Made by a program: the position numbers and the translations under genes. Positions 23,676 through 34,904 of a stretch of 64,000 nt of DNA are shown one piece after another (the stretch's first letter is position 1; every line of letters begins with the position of its first letter). This stretch comes from Tetranychus cinnabarinus (Eukaryota; Arthropoda; Arachnida; Trombidiformes; Tetranychidae), in the NCBI GenBank assembly GCA_022266195.1, contig WHVY01000001.1, positions 12,276,001 to 12,340,000 on the forward strand, given 5' to 3'. The notes under the pieces were generated by a model. That model ran no database searches. It saw only the letters and a list, made by a program, of their open reading frames with translations, and had not been told where the DNA came from.

Positions 23676-24579
23676 ATGTCTAATTTTGATTTACCTTTGC
23701 TAAGAAACCGTGAAACAGCTAAATGTTTAAGAAATTCATTAAAATCAGCTCAACAGTTATCCCAATCTTCATTTCAACAACTAATCAAAGGTAATGATCA
23801 CTTGTTTACAAATATCCTTGCTACGCCCTTATTACTAGTCGCTAATAAAATGAGATGTAATTCTTAAATCATTACAGGAATCCTCAGTCCTCTGCTCATA
23901 TCCTTAAGTTGTTCATATTATAACATTTTTTATTATTAATTTTCCTTTCATCTCTATTTTTCTTAACAGCTGTTATTGACTACCTTTCCGCTGGATCCCC
24001 TCTGGATGAAAACCTTCCTGTCCTCTCAGAATTAAATCTCCAAAATACCGAATCCAAGTTATTAGTCCAGAATCTGGTAATTTTGGTCAGAAATTGTATG
24101 CGATATCGCTCAACAAATCGACAAATAAGTTTAACTGACATTTTGACTGAAGAGTTGAGGTAAGTTTATGGAGATTATGGTTTGTATCCGAAACACTTGG
24201 ATTGTTTTTTCTTATTCGCAAATTGATTTAAATATTTTTTTATTTCAGAATCCCGTCAAAATTGAGCCAAATAATTCAAAACGAGATCGATTCTGCTAAA
24301 ATGACTGCTACTATTCCTTATGGACCCAAGTTGCCAACTTGTACATCTATTAAATGGCGAATCGATGTTGTAATTTCCAGTAGTTCTTTGTCAAAGGTTT
24401 TGGAGCCATTGATTATATTTGAAATTCATACCGACTCTGGCGAAAAATTAAGATTTGATTGTAGTTTGACCAAATTTAACCAGCTCCGACTAGCTGTGGC
24501 TTCATCTTTGTCAGAATTACATAGACTAGAAGAGAAGAAAAAATTGTACCCTTCATTGAGAGCAAACTCAATCAGATAG
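23676..24579 (+). CDS. COMMD5: COMM domain protein 5-like
   Basis: This is a subunit of the Commander/CCC complex, which works with retriever in endosomal recycling; COMMD proteins form a ten-member ring (family knowledge). Three exons, 23676-23790, 23970-24159 and 24249-24579, give 211 residues. The N-terminal helical part is residues 1-110. The COMM domain begins near residue 125 with SIKWRIDVVISSSSLSKVL and continues FDCSLTKFNQLRLAVAS and a closing Leu/Glu helix; spacing and wording are closest to COMMD5 (WRVDVAIS..., FQELRYSVA). A nearly identical third exon is present again in inverted orientation at 35858-36175. The assignment to COMMD5 rather than another COMMD is probable, not certain. 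Confidence 0.9.
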
Positions 24580-25850
24580 ACGGTTTTAAAACGTCGTTTC
24601 ATCATCCATCTATCATCGGATCACAGTTTGATGCAGGATAAATAATATAATACTCGGACTGATATTACTCAGTTATTGAGAAGTCTTTGTTATTACACTG
24701 GATAGTGGTCATCGTTGGCCATTGATAACGTTGAACGTCTAACATAAATAATATATTGGATATTTTGTTTACCTTTTGACCGACAGAAGATGATAATTAA
24801 TAAAACTTTAAAGACACAAGTAAAGAAAGACTCTCTAAAAATTGAAAGTTATGATACAATTGTAGAGCCGAAAGAAACAAACGATTTACTTAATCAGGCA
24901 ATTATTTGATCAAAATTAAAGTGCGTGTATAATGATGTTTATGGCTCACAAAATGTTTCCACTTATAGCTGCCGACGGTAATACTTCGTTGTTTGGTAGG
25001 GAATTTTTTGTCTCTGTCTCTTATCTCTACTTTTAACACATTTTTGGAAATCTGTTGTAACTGACCTCCTCGTAAAATTTAAAGAACAAAATTTTTTAAA
25101 TTTTAATCCGTCAAACTTGTTGGATTATGACTAACCTTTAAAATTCAAGTTTTACTTTGCTAGCTCCATGAAAAAAGTTTGCAGTAAAAAGCCGTATTTT
25201 ATTAAAACTTAATCCGTACAAGATTAGTTTTAAAGGAGAATGATAGATGTCTCTATATAATTTTATCCAATTGATTTCCTACTTTCCACAGTATTGTTTA
25301 CATAATGTTAATCGGATCAGTGTTTAAGTGATTAAGTAAGTAAATTGCTATAATTTGTTTTATTTTTTCTCAATCAAGCTCTTCAACTTCACAATAATTG
25401 TTTTCTTTATTTTCAATAATTTTCAATCTTTCTTTGATTGACAAATTTCTTCTCGCCATTTTACATTACATGTGGTACATTATAAACAAAATGTAAACAA
25501 TGAAACAAAAGGGACCGTTGAAAAAAATTAAGTGCAGTTTCTGGTAGGTGACTGTAATTGTTAATCGGATCAGTGTTTAAGGGATTAAGTATAATTGTAA
25601 GTATGTAAGTATGATTGCTATAATTTGTTTTATTTTTTCTCAATCTTTAATTCGATTTCTCGACCAAACTTCGAATAGATCTTTCTAATTTTAGTCTGTC
25701 TCTTTTGCTATTGCTCGTTATTTCATTGCATCACCAGCTGATTTTGTCTGCAGTTTAACGTTATCAAAATCAAACCTATCAGTCGTGGTCTTACTCTTGA
25801 TTTTGAGTGAATTGAATTCCTGATTGTGGACTAATTTTACCTAATAACAT
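23885..25850. repeat. Left arm of inverted segmental duplication
   Basis: It is homologous in reverse complement to about 34905-36525. It covers COMMD5 intron 1 (part), exons 2-3, the intergenic region, and the REXO5 promoter up to a few bases before its ATG. Long blocks differ by only scattered bases, so the event is recent. This arm carries about 255 extra bases (about 25313-25567), bounded by a direct repeat starting TTAATCGGATCAGTGTTTAA. Confidence 0.92.
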
Positions 25851-25853
25851 CAG
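24580..25853. promoter_or_regulatory. COMMD5 3' UTR and REXO5 upstream region
   Basis: It contains no gene. The last roughly 190 bases before the REXO5 start (about 25663-25850) are almost identical to those before the AIMP2 start on the other arm (reverse complement of about 34925-35130), which suggests a shared core promoter. There is no clear TATA box. Confidence 0.6.
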
Positions 25854-27278
25854 ATGGATAATCAGATGGAAATCATTGACAAAGAAAAGAGGAGAGAACA
25901 ACAAAAATTGAATAAATTAAAGCCTAAATTCATTTTACTCATGAAAGGCTTCAACGCAAAAGGAGCTCACGATCTGAAGAATCGAGAGCAACAATTTTTA
26001 ACTCTGGGCGACATGCAACAATTAATCCTAAGTTGCTTCCTTCCCGCGCCAAAACTTAATTTTAAACCAGAATGGTTTATATTACAGCGAGTGTTGAAAG
26101 CTGAGAAGGCTGCTGTTTTCCTGTTAGACTTTGATGCTGATGAGCTTCATTCAAAATTTTCTACTACATTTGACGAAATTGTCAGGGTATGTTCCACTTT
26201 CGTTCATTAATATTTTTCAATGTACTTACCTAGATTTTTATTAATTTTACAGTTTGAAATATATCCTGATTGGTTGGACTATCTATTGACCATTAATTTA
26301 TCCAAGAATCAGACCGCGAAACTTCGACAGCCAGATGGCACTATGAAAATCAAAACACAAAATACAAGGAAAATTGAAAGTGAAAACGAAGAACTGAACA
26401 GCAAAACTAAAAAATTTACAAAATTGGATTTGTTGCTATCTCCTGGTCAAATGCTAGAAGAATGCTATCAATTTCCTAAACCACTAAGCGACATCCGCCA
26501 TACAATACGAAAAAGATATCTACCCGTGACAGAAAACTCGCCATTATTCGCTATAGATTGTGAAATGTGTTTAGCCGAAGGAAACGAAAGTGTTTTGACT
26601 CGAGTAAGCATAGTCGATGAAAATTATAACTTGGTTTTGGATACTCTTGTGAAACCAGAAGTTCCCATAAAGGACTATATAACCCGTTTCAGTGGGATCA
26701 CGAAAGAAATGCTAGACCCAGTAGACATAACCTTATCCGATGTTAAAAAAATTTTAAAGAAAATAATTCCACGCGATGCAATTTTATGTGGCCAATCTTT
26801 GCAGAATGATCTGAAAGCTCTGAAAACATTCCATCCCTATTGTATTGATACAAGTGTTATTTATAATTTATCTGGATCTCGTGGATCGAAGCCTGGACTG
26901 AAAACATTATCGTCCATTTTTTTGGAAGAAAAAATTCAACAAGGAAAACGTGGTCATTGTTCAGTTGAAGATGCTAGGGCCACAATGAAATTAGTCAACC
27001 TTAAATTAAAGAATGGATTAATTTTTGCTGATCGCGTGTTGGACAATAGGATCAACTGGCAAACTCCTGTTGTATCTTTAAGTACCTTTTTCGAGCTACA
27101 TGAAATTGATGTCAGAATTTATTACGACTACATTAATATGGATATGAGTGACAAATTTATCTCGGTGTTTAAACGAATGGATTGCTCTTTACTGTCTTCC
27201 ATTTTCAGAATAGTTAATTCTGATAAGAAAATCTGTGTCATATTAACCAAGAATGGATACTGTTATATAAAAGTTTAA
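25854..27278 (+). CDS. REXO5: REXO5/NEF-sp-type 3'-5' RNA exonuclease
   Basis: This is a DEDDh-family exoribonuclease; REXO5 homologues trim snoRNA and 5S rRNA 3' ends in the nucleus. Two exons, 25854-26186 and 26253-27278, give 452 residues. The exonuclease domain starts near residue 208 with LFAIDCEMC (D213 and E215, Exo I), followed by DYITRFSGITKEML, LCGQSLQNDLKAL (D297, Exo II) and GHCSVEDARATMKL (H346 and D351, Exo III), so all DEDDh residues are present. The N-terminal 110 residues are Lys/Glu-rich and match the REXO5-type domain upstream of the nuclease. The C-terminal 100 residues may be a worn RRM, as REXO5 carries RRMs, but key RNP residues are not evident. REXO1/4 are the alternatives; SGITKEMLDPV and DTSVIY favour REXO5. 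Confidence 0.88.
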
Positions 27279-30200
27279 ATATTTAATTTCTTCGCCATTC
27301 ATCATTAAATTATAATTCATTTTTGCAAAATTGTATTCAATTTTTCATGTTTTAAATTGTCACAATTAGCATCTTGGAGTAAATAATCCTGTTAAAAGGT
27401 TTCTCTTACTTAAAATCAAGGATAACAATATTTAGAAACAATTAACCGACAATCAAATATATAATCATAATATATGATCATTAACACAATCTTAAGCAAC
27501 TTAATGATCCAATTGGTTGAAGCTAATTGAATTGAGAAATGAGTAGAAAAACAATTTAAAAATTCAACAGCAAAAAAAAGAGAAGCTCATTTTAAATGAA
27601 TCAAATCATTTCTTGAATCAGATAAATATTAATAGAAAGGTTTAAATCATTGTTATCTTAATTGTAAAGACATGACTTGATTTCAATTGATTAACTCATT
27701 TAGTCAGATTGAAATCTGAGTCCATGAAAATGAGGAAAAAAAAACGCTGAACAAAATAGATTAAAAACGAAGAAAGAAAATGAAAAACGTTATTTGGCTC
27801 TTAATTATCTTTATCATCTTGATTATTATTACGATGATCAACATTTATCCACTTCTATTGTTATTTGCAGGTTAAACGTTATTTAACCAAAATGTCCATT
27901 TCATCTGAATCAACATCAATGGAAGTTAATCTCAATGAATTAACGTTGAAAACAATGTTACCTTGATCTTGATTCCAACCTTAATTAACGTATCAATTTG
28001 ACCAACTGATAACCAAAATTGTATCCCAATATAAATCTCATAGCGAACCCAATTGAACCATTTATTGATATTTATTGATACAATTTCAATTGCATTTACA
28101 GACAAAGTTACCTTTTTTCAAGGTTAGTTGTTCAATCGGTAATTTTAAAGGTCAAGCAAATTTGCTTGGTCAATAATAATTTTGATTAAATCTATTCAAC
28201 CAAAACGATGAAAAAAATCTCTCCAATCAACAATTTTTTCTCAACTCTTTTTCATGTTTCTCATTGAACAATATGGAACCAATTTGAAAGTGACTTTAAT
28301 TAACTTGGACTAATCAATGGTCAGTCATTTCATTTTTAGATTGCAATTGCTGACTTCACTTTTGACTTGACTTTTGATTTTACTTTTGAAAAGTGTAAAT
28401 TTTATTTACAAAATCAAGTTGAATCAGTATCAAATGGTAAATCAATGTTCATGAGACAATTTAATGATCATTAAGTGATCACCAATTGTAAGATTTGTTC
28501 ATTGTACATATTAATGTTTAACCCATTGATTGACAAGAGCACTTTGGAATCAAATTTTCATGAAAAGTTATTTTTTTGTACTTTTCTTCTTCTTCAACTT
28601 GTTCTATTACTTTACTTGTGATTAATGATACAATAAAGTTGATTGTTACAAATGATTGTCCTTCAAAAATGTTCATTAAATGAATGATCAAAGTAAATGG
28701 GTTTGCATTTTGTTCAACTTGAAAAACTAAATTAATTGATAAAGATGAGGATTCTAATGGTTTCTTACAATACAAATTCAGGTGAAAGTTGATTGTTGAC
28801 CATTTAGATTCATTGACAACCTTTAAAATGTCAACAAATGACCTGATAATGAATTTTAATTTCAAATTCACTTTAGTCAAGATGATAATTGAGTGACCTT
28901 TTTTAAAGGGGTTTCCAAGAGTGAGTAAAGAAGATCAACTTGAAATTGAGTAAAAACTTAAAGTATTGTTCAAGATTTATTGATTAAGATCAATTCGCGA
29001 CTGAATAGATTCACAGAGATAAACCTTTAATCTATTTCAAGTGATTACTTTTAATCCAAATAACCTTAATAAAAGGTTCCCAGATCGAGATTAAGCTTCA
29101 AGTTTCAATATTGAATGCGAAATGTTTATTCAAAAATGAAATGAAGGAAATAAATTCAACATTAAAGTCAAGGGTCATTTATTGGGTCAATAATTTGCTT
29201 CAACTTACTAGGTTTGCTTTAAAGTAAAGTATATTTTGACAGATTCAATTGCATTTGATTCATTGCTATATGTTGTGAAGCTCAGTGAAGCCTTCAAGTC
29301 TAGTTGGGTTTTTGGTTTTATCCAGAATTAGAGTTTCATTGGAAATTTGAAATTTTATCTAACGATTAGGTAAGTTTGGGAAAAATTTGGGTTTCCATTT
29401 TTGATCGCTGTTGAGGGTAACACAAGCGTTACACTTGAATGTAACAATCAAGGCTATCAGGGTCAGAGTTGATGATTTCCCATTTGATCTTGAAATTGTT
29501 AGACTGCAATAATTGCATGATTAAAATTGTGATTAAGAAGAGAAGAGAATCTGAATCATCTTTTCTTCTTCTTCCATCCAAAAATCATTTGCTTCTTCTG
29601 GTCACTTATAACTTTGATTGATTGGGATTTAAGGTAAATTACTGATGAATTATTACAGCGATGAAATGGTTAAGAGGTTTAATTGTTTGAAAATGATTCT
29701 CATGATGGGAATTGGATGGTTAATTGTGCAGATTGAACAAATGTTAATAAATTTGGTTAAAGTGTCTAAATGAAAACAGTTTGGCGTTTCGGGTTTAAAT
29801 ATTAAAAGCTGACAACACTTGATTGATAAATTGTTTATTAAAACATGAAAGAGTTTCCAGGATAATTTAATGAACACTTTAATGTAATAATTAAATAATT
29901 ATAATGGCAATACACAAGACAAACCATGAGAAGGAAAGATTCAGTTGCAAGGATGGACAGTTAATGGTTATACTTTTATTTTTCACTGTTCATCTCAATT
30001 GTCACCTTAACCTATTCAGTAAACATCTACTTTAATTATTACAATTAACATCATTTTTATAGCCTAGTCGTTGAATAATTAGCTGCTCATCGCACAATTT
30101 AATCAAAGTTCAAGGAACAAACAAGTTTACTCACAATTTTTGTTACAATCGGTGAAACCAAAAAAACACACACAATTCAAGGCACAGTTTAATATCACAT

Positions 30201-32105
30201 TTTGAAGGTGAAAGATCAAGTTATCATCATGATATTATTAATATGATCACAATTAACAATCAAAATAGACAATGAAAATGGCGATAATCAAGTAATGTTA
30301 GGTTAGAGAGAGAAAAAAAAGAATGAAGAAAAAAAAAATGATCTGAAAAGCGCTTTTTGAAGGACAATGGTTGTTGTTGGTCAAACAATTTAAATTAGTG
30401 TTGTCGATATGAGGTTGATTAATGTTATAAAATGAATTAAACAATTGCCTTATGGTTTAGCATGATAATCATTAAATGAGTTTTAGCCTCTTGATTGTTA
30501 ATGGTTAACTCTGAAAACTGGAAACAATTGCGAGAGTAATCTTTCTGCATTTACCAGTAAAAACCAGGTAAAAACAGTTAACCAGAAAAGGCCATTTTTC
30601 CCAATTACAAAGGTTTTATTCAAAGTCGTCCATAATTATTTGATATGAAACAACGGAAAATGAAACAATTAAATGATAAATTAACGATGATAAATTCATT
30701 TTATTGCAAACTCTGGTTATTTAAGGGAAAGTCTCATCGGCTGGTTACTTTACATTGTTATTTTGTTTACAAATTGATCATTCAAATCATCAATTCATTA
30801 AAATTCAATTTCTGCCAATAATTTTCTCAATCTTAGCTTGAAATAAAATTTATATAAACCTATTTAGTTTTAATGAGAAAAATCAGTTAAAACTGAGTTA
30901 CATTAGAAGACAAATTTCCAGTAATTTGGCTAATTTTGGTTATTTTTTAAATAGCCTTTCATATTGAAATCACTTGCAAATCTGGTTAAATAAAATATTG
31001 AGCTTTTGATCAAGCTGTGATTTTAGATGCTCCAAGTCATTGTCTGTTGATATGAGATCGGAATATTATAGTCGATAGAATGTAAAAATTTAGGAAAATA
31101 TGTTCAAGTTCTTTTGAGTTGAGGCGACCTACACAACTAATTGGTAAGATAAATTATAGTTATTGGAAATTTTGAAATGATATATTTATTAATACAAAAA
31201 AACTACAATCAAAGTATTCAGATGAACGGAAGTGTAAAGAGATTTGTTGTCTTTTAAATGGTACTGATTATTCATCATGGTGATGGTCACTTGACTTTTG
31301 TTTCATGAAACACTAATGGCAATAAAGGCTGACCAAAAGTAAAAAAAAAGTGAAAGTAGATCAAATGTTTATTGTAAACTTTCTCACGTACAAGTAAGTC
31401 CATTCAAGGCCTAGACCAGGGCAATTAACGTGTAAATTTGAATCGCGTAAGTGGTAACTCTTAACTGGACAGTTTAACTGGTCTTTAATGATGATAAAGT
31501 GAAAATGTGTGAAGACGAAGAAGAGAAAGAAAGAAAGACATTTTGCACTAAAAATGGATCAAAATGCAAAAGTGTAACAAGAACGGTAATCTTAATGGAC
31601 AAGAGTGTTGTAATAGTGGAAACAATAGAAAGTGAAAGTGACCAGTCAACATGTAAAAAAAAAGAACCAATTTTGACGAAAAAGTTTTCTCTTTCGACTT
31701 TTGTTTCTCTTGTTACTTTCCATGAAAGCAACAAGGAAAGTTTACTGTCGATATAAAGGTCAAAAGTGGGCTGGCTAATTGAGAATCGCTCAGTAAACTG
31801 TTGTCATCTAATAACGTCTATAAGCACATTGTAACTCCCTTGTTGACTTTGACGGGACTCAAGTGAGGCCAGAATAGGATAAAGAGGGAGGTTCATGGAC
31901 ATGAATTAATTTGGTGCAAAAAAGTTTTCAACTGTTGGTATAAAAAGTGACTGAAGCTCATCAACATTGCTCATTGGTTGGCTTGTCATTTCAACGAACT
32001 AGTGCCAGTGTATTCAACTGTTTTGCTCATTTCAACCCTTCGATACATTTTTTTGTTCAACATTTTATTCTGTTGCAAAAGTTTTAAAGTAAAGTAATCT
32101 TGAAA
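27279..32105. other. 4.8-kb AT-rich region without recognised genes
   Basis: I read both strands and found only short AT-driven ORFs (for example 120 codons on the minus strand ending at 28518, and overlapping 85-codon ORFs on both strands at 31474-31756). None has a domain, signal or splice partner. The final 170 bases hold the promoter of the Gly/His/Tyr-rich gene. Long introns or enhancers of neighbours could occupy this stretch. Confidence 0.4.
31939..31946 (+). promoter_or_regulatory. TATA box of the Gly/His/Tyr-rich secreted protein gene
   Basis: TATAAAAA lies 160 bases upstream of the ATG at 32106 and is followed about 30 bases later by an initiator-like TCATCA stretch. The clean TATA box fits a strongly, tissue-specifically expressed secreted-protein gene. 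Confidence 0.6.
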
Positions 32106-33362
32106 ATGAAGTTCTTGGTAAGTTTAACTTTTGTTAACCAGTTCAATGAAGGGAAAGTGAATTGACCAGAGTTGCTGTTTTCATCAAACCCATGAAAAGA
32201 AATGAAAAAAGGATTAAAAATGTTTCTCTTTTTTTATTCTGTTCCCTCTTCAGATTGTGTTAACTGTTTTATCATCTGTTTCACTGAGCTTTGCTGCTGA
32301 AACAAAAGATCTTGTCGTTGCTGAAGCAGCTTATTCATCAAGCTATGGATATCCATCATCAAGTAGCCATGATGATTATGGTAAACATGCTTCATCATGG
32401 GGTGACCATGGTCATGGTGCTTATGGTTAGTAAATGCTTTATTACTTTTCTTTGGTTCAACTTACATCTCATGTTCAACTGATTACAGGAAGTCATGATG
32501 CTTATGGTGACAATGGCTGGGGATCAAATGGATTGAAAAAGTATGGCGGTTGGGGCTCAAATGCTGGCTATGGTGGTCAACATGGTAGCCATGGACATAA
32601 TCAAGATTATGGACTTTACTCAAGGTTAGTGTTGAATGAACAAAATGTGTTAATTACCTTGTTCAGGTCAGATACTTTTCATGACCACTGAGCAATTTTG
32701 GTGCATTCATTAAACCAAATTCATTCAAATTAACAGCTTTTGACCTGGAAAAAAGGGAATTATTTTCTTGAATCACTTAATTTTGTGTTAAATTGTTTCA
32801 ATGTCACAACAAAATGACAAACATTTTAACATTTATTAATATGATTCAATTTTTGTGTGTTTACTCAACTCTTTTATAACTCGCGATTGTGATGAAAAAA
32901 TTTCAATAATAAATCACTTTTTTTCATCCAAACAGAAACCGAGGTTACGGTTACGAGAAACAATGGGCTTATGACAAGGAATACGCTAAAAAAGCTCACA
33001 ATGGCGGTTGGGGTGACCATGGATCTAACTGGGGTCATCACAATAACCATGGACATCATGGTGAGACAATTTAATATGCTTTCAACTGATTTTATGAAGA
33101 ATCTTGAGTTTATGAAAATTGGATTTCTAAAGATATTTCTTATTCATTTGATTAAGGTCTCGCTTCTCACAATAATTATGGCCACAACAAGTATGGCAAC
33201 CATGATAAGTATGGAAACCAAGGCCATGGACGTTATGGTCACATTCTTGGTGCTTATGGTTCATCAGGCCATCAATATGCTGCCCCATCTTATGGTCATT
33301 CATCTGGTTACGGTGATCACGAACCTTATGCTAGTGCACCTGTTGGCGTTACCTACTATTAA
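32106..33362 (+). CDS. Secreted Gly/His/Tyr/Ser-rich structural-type protein
   Basis: Five exons, 32106-32117, 32254-32425, 32489-32624, 32936-33060 and 33157-33362, sum to 651 bases and 216 residues. Exon 1 encodes only MKFL, the typical tiny first exon of arthropod cuticle-protein genes, with the intron inside the signal peptide. The signal peptide ends near residue 18 (SLSFA). The mature part is dominated by Gly, His, Tyr, Ser and Asn in irregular repeats such as GYG, SHGH, GWGDHG and HNNYGHNKYGNH, ending GVTYY. No chitin-binding R&R motif is visible. Composition suggests a cuticle, silk-associated or other extracellular matrix protein; the His-rich repeats could bind metal or drive pH-dependent assembly. 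The function is inference. Confidence 0.85.
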
Positions 33363-33809
33363 AATACATCTAAACAACCGCAATTGTCCGTTAACTCAAG
33401 TTATTTTAAAAAACCCTTTTAATGTAAAAAAGTGACGAATCGACGAAATCATGAAACAAACACTGTAATTAGATCATAAACAAACAAATTTATATTTTCA
33501 TTTTTAATATATAAATACTAGCCTCAAGAAACTCATGTTATATTTTATCACGCTACATTCAAACCAATATGAATAATAAAATCATCTCTTGTTTACACGA
33601 ATCAACGTTTCTTTAATGCTTGCTTCTAAACATGCTTTACATTGTGAATTTTATTCCAGTTTGTGAAAGGCTGAATAAAATGAGTAATTATTGAGTAAGT
33701 TAACTATCATCAAGCTTTTTATTGACTGAAATTTTCATGTTTCCAATTATTCATATAAATAATGACAGTCGTTTAATATAATTCTGTTAGAAGTATGAGT
33801 TGCAATTGG
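33363..33809. other. Convergent 3' spacer
   Basis: It holds the 3' UTRs of the Gly/His-rich gene and AIMP2, with AATAAA-type signals near 33574 and 33675. Nothing else was seen. Confidence 0.45.
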
Positions 33810-34886
33810 CTATAATTTGAGTGAAAGCAAAAGAATGTAATCCAGAGTAAATTTCACGTCTAAATCGTTATTGTCTTTGAGCCTTCTGTCTTTGATCTCA
33901 GGTATCTGGGGTCTTGCTTGTTTATCTTGAAGGCTTCGGGTGAAGAGAAATTTTTGTATCTCGTTCAAAGTATCATCGATATCTTTTACAGTTGCAGCCT
34001 GATCAGGATCGTTCTCTGGATAAATTGAACAAATAGGTGGACAAAACACTTGAGCTGCACGTGTGATATGCCGGGCAATATTAACTTCACCATAAACAGC
34101 TGTGCCAAGAGAAGGATCGTAAATCATGAATGGTTGTTTATTAAGCCAAGCTTCTTCTGGTGTAAATCTCCTAACGATCAATGTAACAAATAGCTGGTTA
34201 TCCTGACGAGGCAAAATAGTCGATTCAAAAGTTTCAAACATTCTCCATTCGTCAACATTCGTCTCTGATTCAACCAAAACAGTAGAACTGATGTATACTT
34301 TAACAGCTATCCTTAAGCCAAAATTTTTTCGCAAATGATTGATAACTTTTAAAACTCGTAATGGTTTGTAATCAAAGTCTACTTGGATTGAAAAATCTTG
34401 AACAACAACATCTCCAATAATGTTTCCAAGATAGGTGTCCAGAGTTGGAATAATCGGTCGTGTTTCACCCTCTTTGCCTCCTTCATTTTTATCACCTTGA
34501 TTACCGGTATTTCCATCAGAAGTTTCTTTTGATGTAGACTGATCAGGATTAGATTGATTTTCACTGTTCAGCCTTTTCTTGCCCTTCTTTGATTTTTCAC
34601 CTTGCTTTTTATCTTTAACCTCCGATTTATTTCCAGGTGTCTTCGCTGATGTATCCATATTTTCATCACTTTTTTTGTTCTCTTTGTTCATGGTTTCTTT
34701 AGAATTTTCAGCTTTTTTATTTGACTGGTTTGTTGATTTTGGTTCAGGTACCTGAGTCGAGATAGAATCACAAAAGCCAGAGTTAGAAGAACCAAAATCG
34801 GCAATCGGTTTAACATAATACATATTGTCTGGCAACACGATATCTTCTTCACCAAAGATTGGTTTCACTTTATACATCACATCCAT
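33810..34886 (-). CDS. AIMP2: AIMP2-like multi-tRNA-synthetase complex scaffold
   Basis: AIMP2 is the core scaffold of the animal multi-aminoacyl-tRNA synthetase complex, linking lysyl-, aspartyl- and glutamyl-prolyl-tRNA synthetases. The gene is a single exon of 358 residues. The N-terminus MDVMYKVKPIF matches the MYQVKP lysyl-synthetase-binding motif. Further matches to human AIMP2 are LDTYLGNIIGDVVVQDFSI (thioredoxin-like GST-N half), LPRQDNQLFVTLIVRR (human PRQDYQLGFTLIWK) and YGEVNIARHITRA (human GEGNIARFL). Residues about 50-135 are a Lys/Asn/Ser/Glu-rich linker in place of the leucine-zipper region. The GST-C half is short and ends LDYILLLSLKL, some 30-40 residues earlier than in vertebrates. 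Its upstream region is a duplicate of the REXO5 promoter. Confidence 0.82.
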   Translation of the reverse strand: MDVMYKVKPIFGEEDIVLPDNMYYVKPIADFGSSNSGFCDSISTQVPEPKSTNQSNKKAENSKETMNKENKKSDENMDTSAKTPGNKSEVKDKKQGEKSKKGKKRLNSENQSNPDQSTSKETSDGNTGNQGDKNEGGKEGETRPIIPTLDTYLGNIIGDVVVQDFSIQVDFDYKPLRVLKVINHLRKNFGLRIAVKVYISSTVLVESETNVDEWRMFETFESTILPRQDNQLFVTLIVRRFTPEEAWLNKQPFMIYDPSLGTAVYGEVNIARHITRAAQVFCPPICSIYPENDPDQAATVKDIDDTLNEIQKFLFTRSLQDKQARPQIPEIKDRRLKDNNDLDVKFTLDYILLLSLKL

Positions 34887-34904
34887 TTTAATAAAATTAT
34901 GATA

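Noticed and set aside
28518..28880. 120-codon minus-strand ORF
   Set aside because: Ile/Phe/Asn/Lys-rich filler without motif, signal or conserved splice neighbours.
31474..31756. Overlapping ORFs on both strands
   Set aside because: They mirror each other over simple-composition sequence; neither has recognisable content.
33121..33435. 154-codon Met/Thr-rich ORF overlapping the Gly/His gene
   Set aside because: Out-of-frame shadow of the His/Gly repeats of the real exons.
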